A stretch of 64,000 nucleotides of DNA from Desulfoluna sp942491485 (GTDB lineage: Bacteria; Desulfobacterota; Desulfobacteria; Desulfobacterales; Desulfolunaceae): positions 124,001 through 188,000 of the forward strand of contig CALOAX010000012.1 of the NCBI GenBank assembly GCA_942491485.1. Direction: 5' to 3'. Positions 17,759 through 26,205 of the stretch are shown here, piece after piece. The notes beneath the pieces are model-generated. The model was not told the DNA's origin and did no database searches. It saw nothing but the letters and a program-made list of their open reading frames with translations. Numbering within the stretch: the stretch's first letter is position 1; each line of letters opens with the position of its first letter. A program made the translations under genes and the position numbers.

Positions 17759-19063
17759 TTAATATCCGAAAAGTCCCGGGATGAACAGGGAAAGCTTCGG
17801 CCATAATGAGGTCAAAAAGACCACGGGAACATATCCGAAGATGATGAGAATCATCGCCGGTTTAATCACGTCTGAAAATTCGACTTTTCCGATGCGCATA
17901 CTCAGGTAGAGGATGCTGGCGTAGGGGGGAGTCACCCCTCCCATGGCCGTGTTCACGCCCATGATCGCTGCAAACTGAACCGGGCTTACGCCGATGGCCC
18001 CCATGAGCGGCAGCAGCAGTGGGGCAAGCAGGATAATGGCTGTGATGTCGTTTACGATCATGCCCACAAAAAAGAGAAGAAAGTTGATGAGGATGAGCAG
18101 GAGAAACTTGTTCTGGGTGATCGTAAACACGGCCTCCACCATGGCCTGGGGCACATCTTCCATCACGAAGATCTGGCTGAGCATCAGGCTGAAGACAATC
18201 ATGACCATAATGGCACCGACGGACGTGGCCGAGTTCTTGGCTGCCTTGAAGAAGGTGCCGAAGGTAAGGCCCTTATAAATCAGGAACCCCACGGGAAGGG
18301 AATAGATCACCGCGACAGCTGCCGCTTCGGTGGGGGTCATGATGCCCCCATAGATGCCGCCTAAGATAATCAGCGGCATCACCAGCGCGGGAATGGCCCT
18401 TGAGGTCATGGTCACGCCTTCCTGAACCGTCTCCTTCATGGGCTTGGGCGGATCCAGGATCAGGGGGAATTTCCGGGCCATGATAACGTTCACCACGGAA
18501 AAGAGGACGGTGATAAGAAGTCCGGGCCCCATGGTGGCCAGAAAGCAGGCAAGAATGGAGGTGTCGGTGACCCATCCGTAAATAATCATGGTAACGCTGG
18601 GGGGAATCAGCAGGCCGAGTATGGAGGAGTTGGCCACGAGCGCGGTGGCATACCCCCGGGGGTATCCTTTTGAAGCCATCTCCGGAATAAGGATGGGGCC
18701 GGTTGCGGCAACGCCTGTGAGGCCGCTACCGGAAATGGCGCCGATAATGGCACAGCTCACGGTGGCGACAACACCCAGTCCACCGCGGATCCGTCCCACA
18801 AACACGTTGACGAATTTAAGCAAACTGGCGGCAATGCCGCTTTCACTCATCAAGGTGCCCGCAAACACAAAAAGTGGAATACAGAGAAGCACCGGGTTGG
18901 CCAGCTGGCTGAAGCCCCAGACCATGGTGCCCTTCATGGTGGCCCCACCCAGAAAAACCATGGTCATGAGGGCTCCGCCGAAACAAAACGGCAGGGGAAC
19001 GCCGAAACTCAGCATGATGACAAGAAGTCCAAGGGCGATAAGGGATACGGTAACGATTTCCAT
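17759..19063 (-). CDS. dctM: TRAP transporter large permease DctM
   Basis: A 434-residue membrane protein with about twelve helices. DctM-type features include ISGSGLTGVAATGPILIPEM, TMIIYGWVTDTSIL, the central IMTPTEAAAVAVIYSL, and MGGVTPPYASILY close to the end. It forms the sodium-driven translocation pore with DctQ. Its ATG overlaps the dctQ stop by one base (TGATG), so translation is coupled. Confidence 0.95.
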   Translation of the reverse strand: MEIVTVSLIALGLLVIMLSFGVPLPFCFGGALMTMVFLGGATMKGTMVWGFSQLANPVLLCIPLFVFAGTLMSESGIAASLLKFVNVFVGRIRGGLGVVATVSCAIIGAISGSGLTGVAATGPILIPEMASKGYPRGYATALVANSSILGLLIPPSVTMIIYGWVTDTSILACFLATMGPGLLITVLFSVVNVIMARKFPLILDPPKPMKETVQEGVTMTSRAIPALVMPLIILGGIYGGIMTPTEAAAVAVIYSLPVGFLIYKGLTFGTFFKAAKNSATSVGAIMVMIVFSLMLSQIFVMEDVPQAMVEAVFTITQNKFLLLILINFLLFFVGMIVNDITAIILLAPLLLPLMGAIGVSPVQFAAIMGVNTAMGGVTPPYASILYLSMRIGKVEFSDVIKPAMILIIFGYVPVVFLTSLWPKLSLFIPGLFGY

Positions 19064-19545
19064 CAGTGACTCCTTACTTCATGGGAGGTAACGATCAATT
19101 GCCTCGCGTTTTTGATCAGATACCAGCCTGTATACAGCGTCATCAGTGCCATACCGATAAAAAAGGCGCATTCGGCATAGAAGGTCGGAATGTAAAGGGT
19201 GGGGCTCTCTTTCCAGACACGCAGGGCATAGCGAAAATAGTCCCAGGCCCACCAGGTGAGCCAGAGTGATACGAGCACGGACATCACGTCGGCGATGACC
19301 CTGACGGTGAGTCTTGCCCTGTCGGTCTTCAGGAAAATGTCCAGGACGTTCGCCTTGATTTGAGTGTCTTCCCGGCATGCGTTCACACTGCCAAGAAAGT
19401 AAAGCCACAGGGTCGGGTAGACGAGGATTTCGTCCAGCCCCATGACCGGCAATTCAAGAATATAACGCATGACCACCTGGTAGAACTCCAGCACGGCCAC
19501 CGAAGTAATCAGGATTGTCAGCGTGTATTTGAAGAATTTTTCCAT
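19063..19545 (-). CDS. dctQ: TRAP transporter small permease DctQ
   Basis: 160 residues from MEKFFKYTLTILITS. Four membrane segments, with the typical DctQ features LPVMGLDEILVYPTLWLYFLG and DTQIKANVLDIF. The ATG at 19545 is chosen because AGGAG lies about 7 bases upstream; a longer open frame to 19707 would add a non-hydrophobic, cysteine-rich N-terminus unlike the family. It partners with dctM, which it overlaps by one base. Confidence 0.92.
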   Translation of the reverse strand: MEKFFKYTLTILITSVAVLEFYQVVMRYILELPVMGLDEILVYPTLWLYFLGSVNACREDTQIKANVLDIFLKTDRARLTVRVIADVMSVLVSLWLTWWAWDYFRYALRVWKESPTLYIPTFYAECAFFIGMALMTLYTGWYLIKNARQLIVTSHEVRSH

Positions 19546-19592
19546 TCCACACTCCTTGCATGTCGGGCTCCCGACATGACGGTTAACGCCGG

Positions 19593-19949
19593 TTACCCCT
19601 TGCTTGTTGCTACCACGGATATTTCCACCAGCAGGTCGGGTCTGGCCATGCGTGCCTCCACACATGCCCGCGCCGGTGCATGACCTTTCGGAACCCAGGC
19701 ATCCCACACCGCGTTCATGCCGGCGAAGTCCTTCATGTCCCGGATATACACGGTAGCGGAAAGAAGGTGCTCACGGTCGCTGCCCGCCTGCATAAGCAGG
19801 GCATCCACCTTGGCCAGCATGTTCTCCGTCTGGGGCCCAATGGGTTCGTCGGTGTTGTCTGCAACCTGTCCACAAAGATAGATCATCTCATTGCAGGTTA
19901 CGATCTTGCTCATGCGCTCTGATGTTTCCATACGGGTGATGTGACTCAT
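19593..19949 (-). CDS. RidA family enamine/imine deaminase
   Basis: 118 residues from MSHITRMETSERMSK, preceded by AGGAG. Family marks are IYLCGQVADNTDEPIGPQTENMLAKVDALL and the C-terminal active-site region containing Arg and Glu (PARACVEARMARPDLLVEISVVA), the equivalent of the RidA R-x-CVEx pattern. RidA proteins hydrolyse reactive imines or enamines released by flavoenzyme or PLP-enzyme reactions. It sits between the dehydrogenase and the transporter genes, consistent with clearing the imine made by the upstream dehydrogenase. Confidence 0.9.
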   Translation of the reverse strand: MSHITRMETSERMSKIVTCNEMIYLCGQVADNTDEPIGPQTENMLAKVDALLMQAGSDREHLLSATVYIRDMKDFAGMNAVWDAWVPKGHAPARACVEARMARPDLLVEISVVATSKG

Positions 19950-20019
19950 GTAAACTCCTGGGCTTTGCTGGTTCATGTTGGGTAACACATTGCGAGGCCA
20001 TCAGACGGACTGACCGATA

Positions 20020-20212
20020 TCGCCTCCGGCGGCAAGGTGTGCCACCTTGAAAGCGGGTTGCGAATGCTCCCACCCTTCGTGCCTCAGGGTGATCACATTC
20101 GCTGATGGCGTAGCCAGTGGCCCAACCTGCCACGACTTCAATCGTTATACAAAAACCTGTTTATCAAACTTTTCAAAAGTTTGGCCCCCGGCAGGGCCGC
20201 CGGAGGCCAAGC
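20020..20212. repeat. Composite repeat inside the catabolic operon
   Basis: GCCTCCGGCGGCAAGGTGTG, constant-loop hairpin GCGAATG...TTCGTGCCTCA...CATTCGC, then a reversed A module ending GCCGCCGGAGGC just before the stop of the FAD subunit gene. It separates the three dehydrogenase genes from ridA-dctQMP and could attenuate or process the transcript. Confidence 0.85.
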
Positions 20213-20218
20213 TTTTCA

Positions 20219-21643
20219 TTACTTTTTGTCCAACAGCCAGTTGGCCCCTTCGGGCGAGTCTGCGCCAAGATCCATGGCGGCAATCTCCTCCAGGGGAATC
20301 GGCTTCAGCGGTGGCCGAATGGAGAGCAGGCCGGCTTTTTCCGGGGACAGGGAGAGCTCCGCCCCCACCACTTCGGCAAGGGCCGGTCCGCACATGCGTC
20401 CCTGGCAGGGGCCCATGCCGCATCTTGTGATGGCTTTCACCTCATTGACCTCGCAGACCCCCTCCCCCACCACCTTGCGCACATCGCCCACGGTGACATG
20501 TTCACAACGGCACAGGACGGTGCTGTCCTCGAAGGCGAACTGCTCAGGGCGCGGTGCGTAGAGAGCGTCGATAAAGGGACGTGGAAAGGCGTCGTTTCTC
20601 AGTGACTTTTTAATGGGTGCCGCCAGCGTATCACGTTCATGCTCAGGGATCATGCCAAGACATCGGGCCACCTCCAGGGCGGCCAGTTCCCCTTTGTACT
20701 GTGCGGCAAGTGCGCCTGAGACCCCTGCACCGTCGCCGGCTGCAAAGATTCGTTCATGGTTCGTGCGTCCCCATTCATCGCAGGCCGGGTACCAATAGCG
20801 CTGGCCGGGTTTCCACGCCATGCGGCATCTCATCTGCCTGAAAATGTGGGTATTGGGGATGACGCCGAAATGGAGAAGGAGCATGTCGGCATTAAGGTGC
20901 AGGGTTTCCTCACCGCATTGGGCCTCCACCGCCTCAACGGCTTTCTGCCCCAGGGCGCGAATGTTTGTGATACCTTTGTAGTGCGGCACGCCGGATTTTT
21001 TGATGTCCCGCAGCATGGAGATGCCCTTCCAGAGAAAGTCAGCCCGCAAAAGGGCCTGAGGGGCCCTGGGGATGGCAGGAACCGGCGGACGAGTCGGCGT
21101 GGTTTCCAGGATGGCGGCAATGCTTACCCCTTTTTTGATCAAAAGGGATGCTTCCAGAAGAAGCAGAGGGCCGCTGCCGGCGAGGACAACCTTTCCAGAA
21201 GGGCTCAGACCCGCCTCTTTGGCGAGGTTGTTTGCGGCCCCCGCCCCCATGACACCGGGTAGGTTCCATCCCGGGATGGGCATGGGGCGTTCCATGGCGC
21301 CTGTGGCGGCAATAATGTAGTTTGCGCTCACCTGTTTCGAAGAGCCCAGCCGTGAATAGCAGAGCTTTCCATCGGGGTTTACCTGCCATACGGAGGCACA
21401 GTCCTCATAGGCGGCACCGCTGTCACGGAAACGCCGGGTCAGCTCAAGGCCTGCGCTGTAGTCTTTGCCAAAGAGGGCCAGGCTCTCTGCCGGGGCAGCT
21501 TCGACGTTGCGGTAAATCTGCCCGCCGATTCGGCTCTGTTCATCCAGGGTCAAGACATCAAGCCCCAGTTCGGCAAGGGAGGAGCTGGCGGAAAGCCCCG
21601 CCGGGCCGGCACCGATTACAATGACATCATAGTGACGACTCAT
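20219..21643 (-). CDS. NAD(P)/FAD-dependent oxidoreductase subunit with BFD-type [2Fe-2S] domain (HcnB/OoxA-like)
   Basis: About 474 residues from MSRHYDVIVIGAGPAGLSAS, preceded by GGAGG at 6 bases. The N-terminal FAD dinucleotide fold GAGPAGLSAS, second dinucleotide site GKVVLAGSGPLLLLEA (about 150), and a C-terminal BFD-like [2Fe-2S] site with CRCEHV (about 380) and TRCGMGPCQGRMC. This is the architecture of the alpha subunit of opine oxidase, cyanide synthase HcnB and hydroxyproline dehydrogenase. It follows the ferredoxin subunit, overlapping it by about 17 bases. Confidence 0.9.
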   Translation of the reverse strand: MSRHYDVIVIGAGPAGLSASSSLAELGLDVLTLDEQSRIGGQIYRNVEAAPAESLALFGKDYSAGLELTRRFRDSGAAYEDCASVWQVNPDGKLCYSRLGSSKQVSANYIIAATGAMERPMPIPGWNLPGVMGAGAANNLAKEAGLSPSGKVVLAGSGPLLLLEASLLIKKGVSIAAILETTPTRPPVPAIPRAPQALLRADFLWKGISMLRDIKKSGVPHYKGITNIRALGQKAVEAVEAQCGEETLHLNADMLLLHFGVIPNTHIFRQMRCRMAWKPGQRYWYPACDEWGRTNHERIFAAGDGAGVSGALAAQYKGELAALEVARCLGMIPEHERDTLAAPIKKSLRNDAFPRPFIDALYAPRPEQFAFEDSTVLCRCEHVTVGDVRKVVGEGVCEVNEVKAITRCGMGPCQGRMCGPALAEVVGAELSLSPEKAGLLSIRPPLKPIPLEEIAAMDLGADSPEGANWLLDKK

Positions 21644-21944
21644 GCGTTTCCTCCTTTGGTTCATCTGTTGTTCGCAGATGACGATTGATCACCATTCCTT
21701 CCCTGACGTCGGTCATGCATGCCTGGCGTTTGACACCGTCTATTTCCATGAGGCATTCGTAACAGACACCCATCAGGCAATGCGGGGAGCAGGGCTTGTG
21801 GGAAGATGGGGAGATGCGGGAAATGATTTCACCAATGCCTAACAGGCCGGCTGCAACACTCATTCCCTCGGGAAGAGAGACGGATCGGCCATCAAGGATC
21901 ACCGAGACTGTGGCGCGCATATTTTTTTTATCGTCTTTAAACAT
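21627..21944 (-). CDS. (2Fe-2S)-binding subunit (HcnA/OoxC-like)
   Basis: 105 residues from MFKDDKKNMRATVSVILDG. It is a plant-type ferredoxin fold with cysteines in CSPHCLMGVCYECLMEIDGV and a further Cys in RQACMTDV. It corresponds to the small gamma subunit of heterotrimeric amino-acid/opine dehydrogenases. The ATG at 21944 lies 8 bases inside the end of the upstream FAD gene; a longer frame to 22058 would run antisense-like through that gene and is not used. It also overlaps the downstream FAD subunit. Confidence 0.88.
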   Translation of the reverse strand: MFKDDKKNMRATVSVILDGRSVSLPEGMSVAAGLLGIGEIISRISPSSHKPCSPHCLMGVCYECLMEIDGVKRQACMTDVREGMVINRHLRTTDEPKEETHESSL

Positions 21945-23058
21945 GGAAGCGTCCGTTGCTGAATTGAGAGATGAGTTCATCGTCACCGTCCCCCAGAATC
22001 CAGGGGGCAATGGCCCTTGCCTGCAGGGGGGCGAGCGAGACCGCGCTGTGCAGGGCAAGCACGGTGATGTTTTCGTGACCCGGGAGCCTGGTGTAGATGG
22101 GGGCGCCGTCGGGCGTCATCACCCGGATGGCCCCCCAGGCCCGAACCCAGTTGAGTTTGCCCAGCATGGGGAAGAGCCGAATGGCGTTTTCCGCCTGGGA
22201 TTGCATGGCTTCGGGGGTGACCTGTGTATCAAGGGCGGTGTCTTCAGAAGAGAGGCCAATCATAAAGGTGCCGTCGGGGGTCTGGCGCACGCTTAACAGC
22301 GGGACCGTAAGCAGCCGCTTGTGCCGTTCCGTGACCATCAGCTGCCCGCGCTGGGGGTAGATGTGCAGCTTTTCACCCAAAGGGGCCAGCAGACGGGATG
22401 AACCGTGACCCGCCGCAATCACCACCTTTTGGCACTGATAACTCCCTCGGCTTGTTTTCACCACATAGGTGCCGTCTTTCTGGGGCTCGATGGCGTGGGC
22501 ACTTTGGGAGCCGTGGTACTCACCACCCTTTTTCTGGAACAGGCAGCGCATGGCTGCCAGCAGTTTAAGGGGGTTCACATGGCCCTGCTCTTCGGTGTAC
22601 ATGGCTCCGGAGACCTCTTCGCCCAGCTCCATATCAGGGACGATATCGGAAAACTCATCCCGGGAGAGTATACGAACGGGGTAATCAATCCCGGCTTCGC
22701 CACAGACGGCTTTAAGCGCCGAAACAGACTCCGCATAGCCCTGGAGCTGTTCTTCGCCAAAGGCGTGGACGGCACCGCCGGTCCATTCGAGTTCCACATT
22801 GTATCCGGACTCTTCTTCCAACTCTGCCGCGAAGTCGGGCCACTGCATGGCGGCCATGCGGCACCATTTGGCATACCCGGGATTACCGGCTCCCTTGCAC
22901 ATAAACCAGGCGAGCCCGAAGTTGCCCCGCGAGAGCCGCTGGCTGGGAAGCTGCTCGTCAAGCAGCACCACCCTTCCCGCTCCCTGGCGAACAAGGCCCA
23001 GTGCGGTGGCTGACCCGGAAAGGCCGCCTCCAATAACGAGAATATCAACGGATTTCAA
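21937..23058 (-). CDS. FAD-dependent amino-acid dehydrogenase subunit (HcnC/DadA-like)
   Basis: 373 residues with an N-terminal FAD fold (ILVIGGGLSGSATALGLVRQ), a DAO-type core (GHVNPLKLLAAM, VVIAAGHGSS) and C-terminal TPDGAPIYTRLPGHENITVLALHS. This is the catalytic beta subunit of the HcnABC/opine oxidase/D-hydroxyproline dehydrogenase group, which oxidises an amino acid or secondary amine to an imine. The start is TTG at 23058, supported by AAGGAGG upstream; no ATG gives the complete FAD loop. It is the first gene of the operon, about 107 bases after the likely transcription start of a sigma-54 promoter. Substrate unknown. Confidence 0.9.
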   Translation of the reverse strand: MKSVDILVIGGGLSGSATALGLVRQGAGRVVLLDEQLPSQRLSRGNFGLAWFMCKGAGNPGYAKWCRMAAMQWPDFAAELEEESGYNVELEWTGGAVHAFGEEQLQGYAESVSALKAVCGEAGIDYPVRILSRDEFSDIVPDMELGEEVSGAMYTEEQGHVNPLKLLAAMRCLFQKKGGEYHGSQSAHAIEPQKDGTYVVKTSRGSYQCQKVVIAAGHGSSRLLAPLGEKLHIYPQRGQLMVTERHKRLLTVPLLSVRQTPDGTFMIGLSSEDTALDTQVTPEAMQSQAENAIRLFPMLGKLNWVRAWGAIRVMTPDGAPIYTRLPGHENITVLALHSAVSLAPLQARAIAPWILGDGDDELISQFSNGRFHV

Positions 23059-23175
23059 AAGACGCCTCCTTATTTAGCGGCAAGGCGATAACACGATGAA
23101 ATGAAAGTGTGAATGTCGTCTTCATAGATTATACACCCTTCGCAATGTGAATCAGATTGATGTACGCATTCAAAG

Positions 23176-23191
23176 AGCAAGTGCTGTACCA
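23176..23191 (-). promoter_or_regulatory. Sigma-54 (-24/-12) promoter of the dehydrogenase-TRAP operon
   Basis: On the minus strand the sequence is TGGTACAGCACTTGCT: the -24 GG and -12 GC are 10 bases apart, with one mismatch to TGGCAC-N5-TTGCT. It is about 118 bases before the TTG of the first gene. A sigma-54 activator gene lies divergently upstream. Confidence 0.75.
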
Positions 23192-23325
23192 AGGAACGGA
23201 TCTTTCTACTCATCCGAATGGATCAACCGCCGTAATCCACAGAAAATACAGGCGAGTGAGATCATTGCTTTTGTTCTCATCAGCCGTACATTTGCCTCTC
23301 CTCCACATTCTACGGCGGCCCTTTC

Positions 23326-23341
23326 TGTCTCATTTTGAGAC
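23326..23341. promoter_or_regulatory. Candidate activator site 1
   Basis: TGTCTCATTTTGAGAC, containing the perfect arms GTCTCA/TGAGAC. It shares the pattern TGTNTCA-N3-TGAGA with the site at 23415, 89 bases away (8 to 9 helical turns). It is about 135 bp upstream of the -24 element, a typical enhancer distance. Confidence 0.55.
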
Positions 23342-23414
23342 TCTTGAATCGCTAATGGAGTCGAATGGCTTTGTTTCTTAAGGTTTTATTAAGGATTTGA
23401 TTCATAATGCGACA

Positions 23415-23430
23415 TGTGTCAAAATGAGAA
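23415..23430. promoter_or_regulatory. Candidate activator site 2
   Basis: TGTGTCAAAATGAGAA, the second copy of the TGTNTCA-N3-TGAGA pattern between the operon promoter and the divergent activator gene. Confidence 0.5.
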
Positions 23431-23471
23431 TTATCGTTTCGCACCAATAAAAAACATCACTATTCAGCTTG

Positions 23472-23810
23472 ATGTTGCCTCCGGCGGCCCTGCCGGGGGC
23501 CAAACTTTTGAAAAGTTTGACAAACAGATTTTGCAGCAGCCTCTCTTCTCCCCCTGAGGGGGGAAGAGAGGCTGCTGCAACCGGAAGGTTTTGGAGCTCA
23601 TTTCAAATAACGACCTGCCGCGGCTAAACTTTTGCCTGATCTGAAAAAGAGGGTTCAACAAACAGGTCTTAAAAATTGTCCTTCAACGAATTCTGTCTTA
23701 AAAACGGATGTGATTTGACCCGAGGAACGAGGGGCAAAGCGCATCCGCTACCTGCTTTCAAGGTGGCACACCTTGCCGCCGGAGGCAGCTTTTAGGGAGC
23801 TGAATAGTTA
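23472..23810. repeat. Repeat cluster upstream of the sigma-54 activator
   Basis: An A module (TGCCTCCGGCGGCCCTGCCG...), the long perfect hairpin 23533-23578 (GCAGCAGCCTCTCTTC arms), a D-module remnant, then a constant-loop hairpin with arms GCGGATG-like / CATCCGC around CGAGGAACGAG, and the CAAGGTGGCACACCTTG hairpin ending GCCGGAGGCAGCTTTTTAGG. The block is followed by the recurring GCTGAATAGTTAC. Confidence 0.85.
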
Positions 23811-23867
23811 CCGTTGCAAGGCATTTTAGGCACCGGTTTTTACCAATGCATCCACCCATGGAGGCCA

Positions 23868-25751
23868 ATGAAAACAGGACAGATTCTCAGCGCTAACGAG
23901 ATGCAACGGCAGATTGAACTATCCTTCAAGCGTTCAATGGAGCGTGGGATTGATCCCATTCTGCGCAATACCAACCAGATATTGCTCTCTCCAGCTGAAC
24001 TGGCAGCCCGGCGACGGGATAGTTCCGAGCTTCTGGACGTGCTTCTGCCCCAGTTTAAAGAGTTCTACAACTTTTTATCCCCCACGGATTTTGTCATCGC
24101 TGCCACGGATTCAGACGGGTACATCCTTCATATTGAAGGGAGCAACGACCTGATTGAGAGCGCATCGAAGAGGAACTGCATCCCCGGCTACCGGTGGACG
24201 GAAAAAGATGTGGGCACCACGGCCATTGCCCTGTCTCTGAAATTGAAGAGCCCCATTCAACTCATCGGTGAAGAGCACTACTGCAAGCAGGCCCACGGCC
24301 TCACCAGCTCCACGGCGCCGGTCTTTGGAAAAGCAAAAAAACTCCTCGGCGTCATTGCCGTGTCCGGCAACTCCGAAAAGGCACATCCCCATACACTTTA
24401 TATGGTCACCACAGCGGCCAGGGCTGCAGAGCAGCAACTGCGTGTGCTGCGCCGCAATAAGGAGCTGGCCTTGAACGTCCGGTTCCTCGATCAGGTCATT
24501 GCCACCTCACGGACGGGGCTGATCATTATAAACAGTGAAAAGCATATCTGGCGGGTCAACCGCAGGGGGGCAGAGATCCTGAAGATGGACAACCTGGCGG
24601 GGCAACCCATCACCGCCCTGAAAGGGTTGAAAATCGATCTGGATGATGTCCAGGCTCGTCCCGAATCCTGGATTAACAAAGAGAGCCGGGTGCAGGTTAA
24701 AAACCAGACCCTCACCCTGATCTATACGGTTCAGCTGGTGATGGCACCCGATGGTGAACGACTGGGGGCATTGATCACCTTCTCTGAGGTCAAGGAGATC
24801 TACAAACTGGCCGACACCATCGCCGGCACCCGGGCGCATTTTACCTTCGACAGCCTGGTGGGCTCTTGCGCGCCCTTTGTGGAAGCATTGAACCTGGCCA
24901 AGCGATCTGCCTCCTCGCACACCACTGTTTTGCTGCAGGGAGAAACCGGCACGGGAAAAGAACTGTTTGCCCAGGCGATTCACAACCTGAGCGACCGGAG
25001 CCAGAACGCCTTTATTCCCATCAACTGCGGGGCCATTCCCGCCAACCTTCTGGAGAGTGAACTGTTCGGGTATGTGGAGGGGACCTTTACCGGCGCATCC
25101 AAAGGAGGAAAGCCCGGGAAATTCGAACTGGCGAACACGGGCACGATCCTGCTGGACGAAATCGGCGATATGCCTCACAAGATGCAGGTGAAATTGCTGC
25201 GGGTCCTCCAGACCGGGGAGGTCTACCGTATCGGGGCCAACAAGCCCGTCAAGATCGACACCCGAATCATCGCCTGCACCCATGTGAACCTGCTCCAGGC
25301 CATCCGGGAAGGCCGGTTCCGTGAAGACCTCTACTACCGTCTGAACGTCTTTCCCATTGTCATTCCTCCATTAAAAGAGAGGGGCCGTGCGGATATTCTG
25401 TCCCTTGCGGAACTTTTCCTGGCAGAAAACACTGCAAACCCACCCAAACTGAGTCAGGATGCGTGCGACACCCTGTTCGCCTACCACTGGCCGGGAAATG
25501 TAAGGGAGCTGGAAAACTGCATGCAGAGGGCACTGCATCTGTGCGAAGGCAGGGAGCTGAGGACAGAGCACCTGAGTCTTTCGACAGCCCCTGTTGATAA
25601 AGCCGCCCAGACCGGCACCCTGGAAGAGATGAACCGGAAAATGATTGTGGACACCCTTGAGGCGACCCACCATAACATGGCCCAAAGCGCCAAGATCCTG
25701 GGGATATCCCGGGCAACCCTGTACCGGAAATTGAAACAGTACAACATGTGA
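23868..25751 (+). CDS. Sigma-54-dependent Fis family activator with GAF domain (AcoR-like)
   Basis: 627 residues from MKTGQILSANEMQRQ. N-terminal AcoR-type GAF region (about 55-190, with WTEKDVGTTAIALSLKLKSP and CKQAHGLTSSTAPVFG), a PAS-like segment (about 215-310), then AAA+ domain with Walker A GETGTGKE, the sigma-54 contact loop GTFTGA, Walker B TILLDEIGDM, and a C-terminal Fis-type helix-turn-helix (AQSAKILGISRATLYRKL). The ATG has GAGG upstream. It is divergent from the dehydrogenase-TRAP operon, whose sigma-54 promoter it very likely activates, with the effector sensed by GAF/PAS. Confidence 0.93.
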   Translation: MKTGQILSANEMQRQIELSFKRSMERGIDPILRNTNQILLSPAELAARRRDSSELLDVLLPQFKEFYNFLSPTDFVIAATDSDGYILHIEGSNDLIESASKRNCIPGYRWTEKDVGTTAIALSLKLKSPIQLIGEEHYCKQAHGLTSSTAPVFGKAKKLLGVIAVSGNSEKAHPHTLYMVTTAARAAEQQLRVLRRNKELALNVRFLDQVIATSRTGLIIINSEKHIWRVNRRGAEILKMDNLAGQPITALKGLKIDLDDVQARPESWINKESRVQVKNQTLTLIYTVQLVMAPDGERLGALITFSEVKEIYKLADTIAGTRAHFTFDSLVGSCAPFVEALNLAKRSASSHTTVLLQGETGTGKELFAQAIHNLSDRSQNAFIPINCGAIPANLLESELFGYVEGTFTGASKGGKPGKFELANTGTILLDEIGDMPHKMQVKLLRVLQTGEVYRIGANKPVKIDTRIIACTHVNLLQAIREGRFREDLYYRLNVFPIVIPPLKERGRADILSLAELFLAENTANPPKLSQDACDTLFAYHWPGNVRELENCMQRALHLCEGRELRTEHLSLSTAPVDKAAQTGTLEEMNRKMIVDTLEATHHNMAQSAKILGISRATLYRKLKQYNM

Positions 25752-25767
25752 AGGCCCAAACGTAAGG

Positions 25768-25880
25768 GAGAGCCTCCGGCGGGCAGGGGCTGAGCCCCTG
25801 CACCCCAAGTTCGCGAATGCTCCGAACCCTCGTTCCTCGGGTACGTCACATTTGCTGACGGGCTTCGCCCGTGGGGTTCC
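25768..25880 (+). repeat. Composite constant-loop hairpin repeat
   Basis: GCCTCCGGCGGGCAGGGGCTGAGCCCCTGC, hairpin GCGAATGCTCCGA...CTCGTTCCTCG...CACATTTGC, then ACGGGCTTCGCCCGT. Confidence 0.85.
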
Positions 25881-26089
25881 AACGAAGCTTTATACCCGGG
25901 GCGAAGCGTTTGAAAAGGTTGATAGGAAGGTTTTGGCTATTTTTCTAAGGACAGCTTCTCTAATGTTTCCGAGGGAGGTGGGTCACCTCGTCATTGAAGT
26001 TATTCGAGTCAAAGACAGGGCGTATTCAAGAATCATTTGTTGAGTAACCACGAAGAACGCTAAGCACCCTTCGGGCTACACGAAGACGG

Positions 26090-26203
26090 TTGGGGCTGGT
26101 CACGGGCTCTGCCCGTCATCGAATGTGATCGGCCTGAGGAACGAAGGCCGGGAGCATTCGTAAACCTGGGGTCCAGGGGATCATCCCCTGGCCGCCGGAG
26201 GCA
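26090..26203 (-). repeat. Composite constant-loop hairpin repeat, reverse orientation
   Basis: GGGCTCTGCCCGTCATCGAATGTGATCGG..TGAGGAACGAA..GAGCATTCG, then CCAGGGGATCATCCCCTGGCC and GCCGGAGGCA at the stop of the PD40 gene. Between 25880 and 26090 nothing is recognised. Confidence 0.8.
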
Positions 26204-26205
26204 CA

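Noticed and set aside
19546..19707. N-terminal extension of DctQ
   Set aside because: Would precede the first membrane helix with a Cys/Gly-rich stretch unlike the family; the internal ATG has an AGGAG site.
24507..25283. A 258-codon open frame antisense to the sigma-54 activator
   Set aside because: Antisense shadow across the AAA+ domain, with no independent support.
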